Positions 56,900-64,000 of a DNA stretch of 64,000 bases are shown here, one piece after another. How positions within the stretch are numbered: the first letter of the stretch is position 1; the number at the start of each line of letters is the position of its first letter. The notes beneath the pieces are model-generated. The model ran no database searches. It was not told where the DNA came from and saw only the letters and a list, made by a program, of their open reading frames with translations. Origin of the DNA: Sva-07 sp963793335 (GTDB lineage: Bacteria; Actinomycetota; Acidimicrobiia; Acidimicrobiales; Ilumatobacteraceae); NCBI GenBank assembly GCA_963793335.1, contig CAWBZS010000009.1, forward strand, positions 62,001 through 126,000, given 5' to 3'. The translations under genes and the position numbers were made by a program.

Positions 56900-58290
56900 C
56901 CTTCGGTGACTTCCTCCGCTGCAGGAGCCGAATCGGCTGCCGGGGCTGCCTCGGTCGCTTCCGCAACCGGCGCTGTGTCGGCGGGACCGTCGGCAGCGGC
57001 AACCTCGGCCGCACCTTCGCCACCTTCGCCGTAGTACTCCGACCAAGCAGCTTCGGCCTCGGCCGATGCCTCTCCCTGGACGTAGTTGCCCGCCTCGTCG
57101 ACGTCGAAGTGCTCGCGGTACTCGGCGGCGAGCTCGCCACCCTCAGCGGCCTGCTTGATCGACAGCGAGATCCGACGACGAGCGAGGTCGAGGTCGATGA
57201 TCTTGACCCACAGCTCTTCGCCAGGGGTGACGACCTGCTCGGGGCTGTCGACATGGTGCGCCGACATCTCCGAGATGTGTACGAGCCCCTCGATGCCTTC
57301 GCCGACTTGGACGAACGCACCGAACTGCACGAGCTTGGTGACCCGGCCGTACACGAGCTGGTCGACCTGGTGGCCCTCGGCGAACTCCTGCCACGGGTCC
57401 TGCTGCGTGGCCTTCAGCGAGAGGCTGATGCGCTCGCGGCTGAAGTCGACGTCGAGCACCTGGACCTTGACGGGGTCGCCAACGGTGACGACGGAGCCGG
57501 GATGGTCGACATGCTTCCACGACAGCTCGCTGACGTGGATGAGCCCGTCCATGCCACCGAGATCGACGAAGGCACCGAAGCTGACGACCGAGGAGATCGT
57601 GCCTTCGCGGACTTCGCCGACCTTGAGGTTGTTGAGGAACTGGTCGCGAGTCTCCTTCTGGTTCTCTTCCAGGTAGGCGCGACGTGACAGGACCACGTTG
57701 TTGCGGTTCTTGTCGAGTTCGATGATTTTGCAGTGCACGGTCTCGCCGATGTACGGAGCGAGATCACGCACCCGACGCAGCTCGACGAGCGATGCGGGCA
57801 GGAATCCACGCAGGCCGATGTCGACGATGAGGCCGCCCTTGACGACCTCGATGACCGGGCCGGACACCACTTCGTCGGCTTCCTTCTTGGCTTCGATGTC
57901 GCCCCAGGCACGCTCGTACTGCGCACGCTTCTTCGACAGCAGCAGGCGGCCTTCTTTGTCTTCCTTGGTGAGCACGAGTGCTTCCACCCGCTCGCCGAGC
58001 GAAACGACTTCGGATGGATCGACGTCATTGCGGATGCTGAGCTCACGCGAGAGGATGACGCCTTCGGACTTGTAGCCGATGTCGAGCAGGACTTCGTCCT
58101 TGTCGATCTTGACGACGGTGCCGTTGACCATCTGGCCATCTTCGACGGTGACCATGGTGCCGTCGATCGCATCAGCGAAGGACATGCCGAGATCGTCGGA
58201 CACGATCTCACGGGGGGTGTAGACGCCCTCGTCGTCGAAGGTTCCCATCTGGTTGGTGGGTGACTCGGAGGTGGTTGCGGTGTCGGACAA
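56896..58290 (-). CDS. rpsA: 30S ribosomal protein S1
   Basis: This 464-aa protein has four S1 RNA-binding repeats (about 40-105, 122-190, 209-278, 295-364), each with signature stretches such as GFLPASLVELRRV, SFGAFVDLGGMDGLIHVSELSW and QFGAFVQVGEGIEGLVHISEMS. An acidic, Ala-rich tail follows. It binds mRNA on the ribosome; four repeats are typical of actinomycetes against six in E. coli. The start is uncertain. TTG at 58290 matches where relatives begin (SDTATTSESPTNQMGTF), while ATG at 58248 lies within that segment. Neither has a strong RBS. Confidence 0.93.
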   Translation of the reverse strand: MSDTATTSESPTNQMGTFDDEGVYTPREIVSDDLGMSFADAIDGTMVTVEDGQMVNGTVVKIDKDEVLLDIGYKSEGVILSRELSIRNDVDPSEVVSLGERVEALVLTKEDKEGRLLLSKKRAQYERAWGDIEAKKEADEVVSGPVIEVVKGGLIVDIGLRGFLPASLVELRRVRDLAPYIGETVHCKIIELDKNRNNVVLSRRAYLEENQKETRDQFLNNLKVGEVREGTISSVVSFGAFVDLGGMDGLIHVSELSWKHVDHPGSVVTVGDPVKVQVLDVDFSRERISLSLKATQQDPWQEFAEGHQVDQLVYGRVTKLVQFGAFVQVGEGIEGLVHISEMSAHHVDSPEQVVTPGEELWVKIIDLDLARRRISLSIKQAAEGGELAAEYREHFDVDEAGNYVQGEASAEAEAAWSEYYGEGGEGAAEVAAADGPADTAPVAEATEAAPAADSAPAAEEVTEG

Positions 58291-58406
58291 AGGACGAACT
58301 GCTTTCGAAACGGACGTTGAATAGGATGAGGACCTGCATCGCAGGCGCGACACTGGCGTGACGCAGCCATCCATGGTAGCAGCCGGACGCCCCATCGACT
58401 TCCCCC

Positions 58407-58481
58407 CAATTTCGCGCGACATCCCCGAAATTGCCCGGAGCTGTGACGCTCACCGTCACGGATCAGGGCAATTTCGGGGAT
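58407..58481. repeat. nested inverted repeats with three competing CAATTTCG/CGAAATTG segments
   Basis: ATCCCCGAAATTGCCC (58421-58436) and its exact reverse complement (58466-58481) form 16-bp arms around a 29-nt loop that itself holds GTGACG/CGTCAC. An additional CAATTTCG at 58407-58414 can pair with the same CGAAATTG (58426-58433), so two hairpins exclude each other. The right arm covers the last codons of the disrupted methyltransferase, and the whole element lies upstream of rpsA. It may be a terminator, an attenuator or an inserted repeat. Confidence 0.75.
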
Positions 58482-59228
58482 CGGTGGGCGATCACGAGGA
58501 GTTCCGGCGACTCGGTGGTGGCCGGCGTTGGCCCGTAGGCGCCGGGCTCGACGCTGCTGATCGAGTCGACCACCACGTCATGCGCGTCGAGGAGGAGCCG
58601 GAGTTCGCGCGGCGTGTAGCACCCGGTCCAGAGATCGACCGTGCGCACCTCGCCCGACTCGGATCGCACCTCGGTGAGTTCGTGCGACACACCGGAATCG
58701 GCGTCGAACTCGGCGTCGTCGTGATACTTCACCGCGAAATAGGCGTTGAATGCGCTCAGGGCGACTCGTCCACCGGGCCGCAACGCGCTCGGCGATCCCC
58801 GCGACGATCGCAGCGTCCTCGCCACCAGCGGTCATCATGCCGAACGCCCCCTGGCAGAGGCAGATGACGGCGTCAAACTCGGCGTCGAAGCCCATCGAGC
58901 GGGCGTCGGAGCGCTCGAAGGTGGCCAGCGATGAGCGAGCGTCCAGTGTCTGCGGGTGCCGCTCGTCGCTCATCGCGGCAGACCGCGCGAGATCGATGAA
59001 TCGCTCGCTGATGTCGATCCCGTGGACGGTGATGCCTCGCCGGGCGAGCTCGATCGCGTGCCGACCGGTGCCACAGCCGACGTCGAGCACCCGCTCGCCC
59101 GGCCGCAATCCGAGCGCTGCCACCACGTGGTCGACCTCCTGCACGGTGCCCTTCGTGTGGGCGTACCGGTCGTACGCGGCACCGAGGTGATCGGCAATGT
59201 CCTCGAACCAATGATCGCGCCCGGTCAT
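58463..59228 (-). pseudogene. SAM-dependent methyltransferase, disrupted by a one-base insertion
   Basis: Two overlapping frames together make one normal class I methyltransferase of about 250 aa. The first part has VLDVGCGTGRHAIELARRG and VHGIDISERFI up to IVAGIAE (residue 147, ending at 58788). The rest, ALRPGGRVALSAFNAYFAV onwards, lies in another frame. Removing G58787 restores IAEALRPGGRVAL, the standard post-motif. Unless this is a sequencing error the gene is recently inactivated. It starts 10 nt after the PPOX gene and overlaps the inverted repeat at its 3' end. Confidence 0.82.
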
Positions 59229-59238
59229 CGGCGTGCAC

Positions 59239-59883
59239 TCATTCCGGGGCGTCGCGGGCCAAATCGTCGACGTAGACCTGCTCGAGAAAGCCACGGGTCG
59301 CGTCGTCGTTGGTGTCGACCACACCCTGCGCGCTGAGGATGTCGAGACCGTCGGGCGCATCGGCGAGTTCGTCCCAGCTCGGCGGGTCCCAGACCCGGCC
59401 GCGACGAAACGCCTTGGCGCAGTGCATGAACACCTCGTCGGTGCGCACCACGATGGCGGTGGTCGGGCGTCGCAGCTCGTCGCTCCACAGGCCAAGGACC
59501 TCGGGGGCGGTGGTGACCCATGCCGGACCGTTGACGCGCAAGGTTTCGTCCTTGCCCGGAACAACCACGAGCAGGCCGGCTCGACCGGTGGCCACGACCG
59601 CACGAAGGCTGTCGATCAAATTGTTGCCATTGAGGTCGGGGATGGCGACATGGCGCTCGTCGAGCACACGAACGAAACCCGGAGGGCCGCCACGTGGTGA
59701 CACGTCGAGGTCACCATCGGCACCACTGGTACCGATCATGACGAACGGCGAGCGCGCCAGCAGTCCGGCGCTGGCCTCGTCGAGCACCGCCGTCTTCTTC
59801 GCTGCCGCGAGCTGACTCGGCGCCCGATACAGCTCCGCCAACCCCTCCTCGGACCTGACGGCCCACTCGTCGCTGTTGCTCAT
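59239..59883 (-). CDS. PPOX-class FMN-dependent flavoprotein (MSMEG_1061-like)
   Basis: This 214-aa pyridoxamine-phosphate-oxidase-like split-barrel protein has SPFVMIGTSGADGDLDVSPRGGPPGFV, IPDLNGNNLIDSL, GLLVVVPG and ETLRVNG, which match the FMN-binding DR_2398/MSMEG_1061 family. Such enzymes use FMN or F420-like cofactors to reduce diverse substrates. The ATG at 59883 overlaps the polA stop (ATGA). An upstream ATG at 59901 with a GGGGAGA RBS is possible. Confidence 0.88.
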   Translation of the reverse strand: MSNSDEWAVRSEEGLAELYRAPSQLAAAKKTAVLDEASAGLLARSPFVMIGTSGADGDLDVSPRGGPPGFVRVLDERHVAIPDLNGNNLIDSLRAVVATGRAGLLVVVPGKDETLRVNGPAWVTTAPEVLGLWSDELRRPTTAIVVRTDEVFMHCAKAFRRGRVWDPPSWDELADAPDGLDILSAQGVVDTNDDATRGFLEQVYVDDLARDAPE

Positions 59884-62552
59884 CCCTTTGCCGATGCCCA
59901 TGTTTCTCCCCATGACACGTTCACTTCCAGTGGCACGTCGAGGTCGGCTGCGTCGTGCATGAGCTGCACCACGAGATCGCCGACCGCGTCGTGTTCGTCG
60001 TCTGGCACTTCCACGATCACTTCGTCGTGCACCTGCAGCACGACACGACTGGCGAAGTGCCCCCCGACGAGCGCTTGGTCGATGCGCACCAGCGCGACTT
60101 TGAAGATGTCGGCGGCCAACCCCTGGATTCCAGCATTCATCGCCTGCCGCTCCCCTGCCTGACGGACACGGAAGTTCGAGTTCATCAGTTCGGGGATCGG
60201 GCGTCGGCGGCCGAACAGCGTCTCGGTGTAGCCCCGCTCGCGCGCCTCCACGACCGTGCGGTCCATGTAGGCCTTCACGTTCGGGAAGGCGACGAAATAG
60301 GCGTCGAGGATCACGGCAGCTTCCTCGGTGGGGATGTTCAACCGCTGACCCAATCCGTAGGCCTCCATGCCATAGGCGAGCCCATAGGACACCATCTTTG
60401 CCTTCGACCGTTGCTCGACGGTGACGGTGGCCGGGTCGACGCCGAAGACGCGTGCCGCCGTGGCGTTGTGAATGTCCTCGCCGCTGGTGAACGCTCCGAT
60501 CAGCCCCGGGTCCTGCGCGAGGTGTGCGATACACCGCAGCTCGATCTGGTTGTAGTCGGCAACGAGCAGGGTGGTGCCATCCGCCGGCACGAAGGCGCGC
60601 CGGAACTGCCGGCCCTCGTCGGTGCGAACCGGGATGTTGTGGAGGTTGGGCTGGTCCGATGACAACCGTCCGGTGCGCGCCACCGTCTGGTTGAACGTGG
60701 CATGGATCCGCCCGTCGTCGGCCACCTCGGCGAGCAAGCCCTCGCCGTAGGTGCTGCGAAGCTTCTCGACCTCGCGGTACCGCATCAACGGCCCGAGGAA
60801 CTCCGGCCACTGATCCTTGATCTTCTCGAGCGTGGCGGCGTCGGTCGAGTAACCGGTCTTGGTCTTCTTGCCCGGCGATAGACCGCGCTCGTCGTACAGG
60901 ACTTCACGCAGTTGCTTGGGCGAGTTGAGGTTCAGATCCTCACGGCCGGCCTCCTCTCGCAGCTGCTCCTGCAGCGCGGACACCTCATCGGCGAGGCGCT
61001 TGCCCAGGGCCCGCAACTCGTCGACGTCGACGCCGATGCCGACGTGTTCCATTTTGGCGAGCACGAGCACCAGCGGGTTCTCGATCGTGCGATACAGCTC
61101 GGCCATGCCCTGGGCCTGCATGCTCGCCACGATCGGCTCGGCGAGGGCATTGACGGCCAGCGCGTCTCGAGCGGCGAGTTCGGCGTCGCCGAGCGACGTG
61201 CCGTCGAGATCGAGTTGACCGCTTCCGGCAGCGTCGTCGGACGGGCGGGCGTACTGCGTGTACTTCTCGATCAGATCGGCCAGGGTGTAGCGAGCTTCTG
61301 CGGGGTCGATGAGGTAGGCGGCGATGGCGGTGTCGAGCGTGAGCCCACGCACCTCGACACCGAACTCGAGCAACGACCGCATCAGTGGCTTGACGTTGTG
61401 CCCCCGCAGGTTGGTGTGTGCACCAAGGGCCGACCGGACCACGTCATCGGCCAGCACGTCGGCAGGCACCCACAACACCTCGGCCATCGCTGGATCGGTG
61501 ACCACGGCGATCCCCGCCAGCGGGCTGCGGCCAGGCTCCCCGACCCAGGTGGCTGCGACGTCGAGCGCGGACGCGGCGGCGATCGCTGCTGCTGCGTCGA
61601 CTGCAGATCCGGCGGTGCTCACCTCTGCCACGATCTCTGCCCGATCGTCTGCGGGACCGAGGTCGACCGATGTCCCCATCGCCGACAGCGCCTCGTCGAG
61701 GCGTGCGGCGAGCGTGCGAAATTCGAGGAAGTCGAAGAGCCGCTTGAGCTCGTCGGCATCCGGACTGACACGAAGGTCGTCGATTCCGACGTCGTCGATC
61801 GGTGCGTCGTGACGCAGCAGCATCAGGTCGAGATTGCGGCGGGCCCGCTCCTCGTGTTCGGCGAGGTTCGAGCGGAGCTTCGGTGTTTGGTCCTCGACGT
61901 GCGCGAAGATGCCGTCGAGGCCGCCGTAGGTGTTGATCAGCTTCGCTGCCGTCTTCTCCCCGACCCCAGGCACGCCCGGCAGGTTGTCGCTGTTGTCGCC
62001 GCGCAGCGCCGCGTACTGCGGGTACAGCGCCGGGCTCACGCCGGTGCGTTCCTCGATGCCAGCTTCGTCGTAGAGGGCGTAGTCGCTGACGCCACGCTTG
62101 TTGTAGAGCACCCTGACGTCGGGGTCACGCACCAACTGGTAGCTGTCGCGGTCGCCGGTGACGATGATCACCTGATGGCCGGCGTCGACGATCAGGTCGG
62201 CAACGGTGGCGAGAATGTCGTCGGCCTCCCAGCCGGACAGTTCGATCGACGTGATCCCGACCGCGTCGAGCACCTCGCGCACGAGGCCCATCTGCTGACG
62301 AAGAATGTCGGGGGCCGCTTCACGCTGAGCCTTGTAGAGCGGCTCGGCCTCGTGCCGGAACGTCGGCTCCGGCCGATCGAACGCCACCAGCACGCCGTCG
62401 GGAGTGTGATCCTTGAGCACGTTGATCAGCATCGACGTGAAGCCGAACACGGCGTTGGTGACCTGCCCGCTGGCGGTGGCCATGTCGGTGGGGAGGGCGA
62501 AGAACGCCCGGTACGTGAGCGAATTGCCGTCGACGACGAGGTAGGTGCCCAT
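59880..62552 (-). CDS. polA: DNA polymerase I
   Basis: This 890-aa protein carries an N-terminal 5'-3' exonuclease (VVDGNSLTYRAFFALP, GWEADDILATVAD, VTGDRDSYQLV, LRGDNSDNLPGVPGVGEKTA), a middle domain and the C-terminal family A polymerase with motif A VADYNQIELRCIAHL (about 664-678), motif B KMVSYGLAYGMEAYGLGQRL and motif C QVHDEVIVEVP (about 850). The central 3'-5' exonuclease lacks the acidic DxE and other metal ligands (ALDVAATWVG instead), so there is no proofreading, as in mycobacterial and Taq enzymes. It starts 6 nt after the PdtaR-like gene. Confidence 0.96.
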   Translation of the reverse strand: MGTYLVVDGNSLTYRAFFALPTDMATASGQVTNAVFGFTSMLINVLKDHTPDGVLVAFDRPEPTFRHEAEPLYKAQREAAPDILRQQMGLVREVLDAVGITSIELSGWEADDILATVADLIVDAGHQVIIVTGDRDSYQLVRDPDVRVLYNKRGVSDYALYDEAGIEERTGVSPALYPQYAALRGDNSDNLPGVPGVGEKTAAKLINTYGGLDGIFAHVEDQTPKLRSNLAEHEERARRNLDLMLLRHDAPIDDVGIDDLRVSPDADELKRLFDFLEFRTLAARLDEALSAMGTSVDLGPADDRAEIVAEVSTAGSAVDAAAAIAAASALDVAATWVGEPGRSPLAGIAVVTDPAMAEVLWVPADVLADDVVRSALGAHTNLRGHNVKPLMRSLLEFGVEVRGLTLDTAIAAYLIDPAEARYTLADLIEKYTQYARPSDDAAGSGQLDLDGTSLGDAELAARDALAVNALAEPIVASMQAQGMAELYRTIENPLVLVLAKMEHVGIGVDVDELRALGKRLADEVSALQEQLREEAGREDLNLNSPKQLREVLYDERGLSPGKKTKTGYSTDAATLEKIKDQWPEFLGPLMRYREVEKLRSTYGEGLLAEVADDGRIHATFNQTVARTGRLSSDQPNLHNIPVRTDEGRQFRRAFVPADGTTLLVADYNQIELRCIAHLAQDPGLIGAFTSGEDIHNATAARVFGVDPATVTVEQRSKAKMVSYGLAYGMEAYGLGQRLNIPTEEAAVILDAYFVAFPNVKAYMDRTVVEARERGYTETLFGRRRPIPELMNSNFRVRQAGERQAMNAGIQGLAADIFKVALVRIDQALVGGHFASRVVLQVHDEVIVEVPDDEHDAVGDLVVQLMHDAADLDVPLEVNVSWGETWASAKG

Positions 62553-62558
62553 CGAGGC

Positions 62559-63143
62559 TCAGTCGGCGCCCGGGCGCAGTGATCCGTCGAGGATGCGGTC
62601 GGCGACGTCGCGCATCCGAGTTCGTTCGCTCATCGCCGTGCGCTGGATGAACCCGAAGGCATCGGTCTCGCTCATGCCGACCTCGTCGATCAAGGTGCCT
62701 TTGGCACGGTCGATCACCTTGCGTGACTCGAGTTGCTCGCCGAGCGCGTCGATCTCACCGGTCAGGGAGCGGAGTTCCCGGAAACGACCCATCGCCACTT
62801 CGATGGCGGGAATGAGGTCGCTCTTCTGGAAGGGCTTCACGAGGAACGCGAGCGCTCCGGCGTCGCGAGCCTGCTCGACCACCTCGCGTTGGCTGAAGGC
62901 GGTGAGCATCAGCACGCCACAGATCTTCTCGCCGTTGATGATTCGAGCGGCTTCGAGACCGTCCATTCCCGGCATCTTGATGTCGAGGATGGCGAGGTCG
63001 GGTTGCAGACTCCGCACCAGCTCAATGGCTTGATCACCTCGTCCCGTCTCTCCGATGACCTCGTAACCCTCCTCTTCCAGGGTCTCGCGCAGGTCCATGC
63101 GAATGATGGCCTCGTCCTCGGCGATCACGACACGCAATGGCAT
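62559..63143 (-). CDS. pdtaR: PdtaR-like response regulator with ANTAR RNA-binding domain
   Basis: This 194-aa regulator has a receiver domain (VVIAEDEAIIR, LAILDIKMPGMDG with the phospho-acceptor Asp, FLVKPF) followed by an ANTAR domain (LESRKVIDRAKGTLIDEVGMSETDAFGFIQRTAM). It should act by binding two-hairpin antiterminator RNAs after phosphorylation. Rv1626 (PdtaR) of M. tuberculosis lies just upstream of polA too, so the order is conserved. No partner kinase is seen in the window. AAGGGG before the ATG serves as RBS, and a CTAGATA stretch lies just upstream. Confidence 0.93.
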   Translation of the reverse strand: MPLRVVIAEDEAIIRMDLRETLEEEGYEVIGETGRGDQAIELVRSLQPDLAILDIKMPGMDGLEAARIINGEKICGVLMLTAFSQREVVEQARDAGALAFLVKPFQKSDLIPAIEVAMGRFRELRSLTGEIDALGEQLESRKVIDRAKGTLIDEVGMSETDAFGFIQRTAMSERTRMRDVADRILDGSLRPGAD

Positions 63144-63217
63144 GCCCCTTATCTAGCAGGTGACACCCCGGTTCGGCTCGTGACACCTCCAGGAGTGGCG
63201 GCCATGGCGGGGGCGAA

Positions 63218-64000
63218 TCAGCCGAATGCGGCCATCATCGCCGTGCTGATCGGGCGGCAGAGTTCACGCAGGCGGGTGCAGCCGTCGACGCCGATGGCGT
63301 CGTACGGTGCGGCGGCGAGTTCGTCGGTGCGTTGCTCGATCCAGTTGCGACGCTCGCGCCCGAGGTCGGTGAACGCCAGGTCGGGGTCGAGCCAGCCGCG
63401 TTCTCGTAGCCGCTCCTCGGCGGCCAGCCAGTCGTCGCCGGTTCGCTGACGGGTCGCCCGCAGAATCTCTGCCGACACGTCGCCGGCGGCCGCGTGGGTG
63501 ACCAGGGCCTCGCACCCGTCGAGGCCCTCGACGGCGAGCGCGACGAGATGGCCGTCGCCGCGAAACTCGCGCAGCAGCGACTGGGCGTGCCACAGGATCA
63601 GATGCGACTCGTCTGGCCACGGCAGCGATGCATGCCCGGCGAACAACGGTCGACCCTCCGGTCGTTCGCACGCGGCGAGTGCGGCTTCGCGTGCGAGCTC
63701 GGCCGCTTCGACCATCCCCAGCGAGCCAACGGCATCACCGGCATGGTGGCGGATCATGCGGTCGGCCCCAGCGAGGCGAGCAGCCAGCACCTCGGTCGGC
63801 GACACGCGGTCCCACACCCCGGTCATGCTGCGTCGAACCAGGTCGTGGTCGAAGTTGAAGAACGTGGCGATCACGACGTCGGCGGGCACGGGCCCCATCG
63901 GCGCCGCCCGCGAGGTGAAGTAGCCGGTCATGCGGTCTTCGAGCCCGATCGCCCGGTACTCCTCGCGGGCTTCCGACGCGAAGTAGATCGCCCCGTGAAT
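63218..64000 (-). CDS. SCO6745-like protein, N-terminus outside the window
   Basis: The frame is open to the right edge, and the residues before the first internal ATG (HGAIYFASEAREEYRAIGLEDR) are family-like, so the gene begins beyond 64000 and the ATG at 63931 is not its start. About 260 residues are visible, with TGYFTSRAAPMGPVPADVV, FFNFDHDLVRRSM, HASLPWPDE, LWHAQSLLREFRGDGHLVAL and TDLGRERR. It resembles the SCO6745 family of actinobacterial proteins of unknown function, with a helical, winged-helix-like C-terminal part. It lies 75 bp upstream of pdtaR on the same strand. Confidence 0.75.
   Translation of the reverse strand: MHGAIYFASEAREEYRAIGLEDRMTGYFTSRAAPMGPVPADVVIATFFNFDHDLVRRSMTGVWDRVSPTEVLAARLAGADRMIRHHAGDAVGSLGMVEAAELAREAALAACERPEGRPLFAGHASLPWPDESHLILWHAQSLLREFRGDGHLVALAVEGLDGCEALVTHAAAGDVSAEILRATRQRTGDDWLAAEERLRERGWLDPDLAFTDLGRERRNWIEQRTDELAAAPYDAIGVDGCTRLRELCRPISTAMMAAFG

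Noticed and set aside
1..64000. tRNA, rRNA, riboswitch or IS element
   Set aside because: I found no tRNA-like T-loop/acceptor arrangement, no rRNA segments, no recognised riboswitch core and no transposase on reading both strands, though covariance-model searches were not possible.

Overview
The window is one continuous stretch of dense, high-GC bacterial chromosome with no rRNA, tRNA, prophage, IS element or CRISPR array that I can see. Gene content and order point to an actinomycete, most likely an Acidimicrobiia (Ilumatobacter-like) member. The pointers are the pdtaR-polA-rpsA-coaE block also known from Mycobacterium, menaquinone genes, a CoA-ester-rich metabolism, poly-Thr linkers in exported proteins, and many genes that seem to be read from leaderless mRNAs. 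The taxonomic call is an inference.

Layout. 0-4.4 kb: class I aldolase (cut by the left edge), enoyl-CoA hydratase-like protein, alpha/beta hydrolase, long-chain acyl-CoA ligase. 4.4-8.7 kb: a beta-propeller protein and a divergent two-component system whose kinase is coupled to a GerMN lipoprotein, resembling mtrA-mtrB-lpqB. 8.7-14 kb: era, a MaoC hydratase, a split B12-dependent acyl-CoA mutase carrying the isobutyryl-CoA mutase residue pair, and a FadD19-like ligase. 14-19.2 kb: menaquinone genes (menG, menF, menD, a MenH-like hydrolase) with a FrnE/DsbA oxidoreductase. 19.2-25.1 kb: purN-guaB, a rhodanese protein, and a coupled trio of CDP-alcohol phosphotransferase, TVP38 membrane protein and flavin disulfide reductase. 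25.2-33.6 kb: coxE-like/moxR, a methyltransferase, a MurJ-type flippase, proB/obgE and dgt. 33.6-44 kb: a small membrane protein, a lipoprotein, a LmbE deacetylase, AMACR, a hydrolase, galK, a bPH2/SHOCT protein, two coupled CNNM/CorC proteins, and an MFS transporter fused to a cyclic-nucleotide-binding domain.

44.0-47.6 kb holds the best find: a glutathione peroxidase gene whose catalytic residue is encoded by an in-frame TGA, followed by a good bacterial SECIS hairpin (a selenoprotein). It is followed by a GCS2 carboxylate-amine ligase, an M20 hydrolase and a gamma-glutamylcyclotransferase, the last three joined by 4-nt overlaps; together they look like a gamma-glutamyl/thiol module.

47.6-56.2 kb is a surface/signalling block. 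It has a very large exported protein of about ten tandem Cys-paired beta domains whose linkers carry several reading-frame changes, a membrane Ser/Thr kinase, an FHA-linked class III nucleotide cyclase, and a lipoprotein that shares a palindromic divergent promoter with the cyclase. 56.2-64 kb: coaE, rpsA, a frameshifted methyltransferase, a PPOX flavoprotein, polA, a PdtaR-like ANTAR regulator, and an SCO6745-like protein cut by the right edge.

A recurring theme is gene starts: 18 start sites have a TANNNT hexamer ending 6-9 nt before the start codon with no ribosome-binding site, the pattern of leaderless transcripts. I used it to choose starts.
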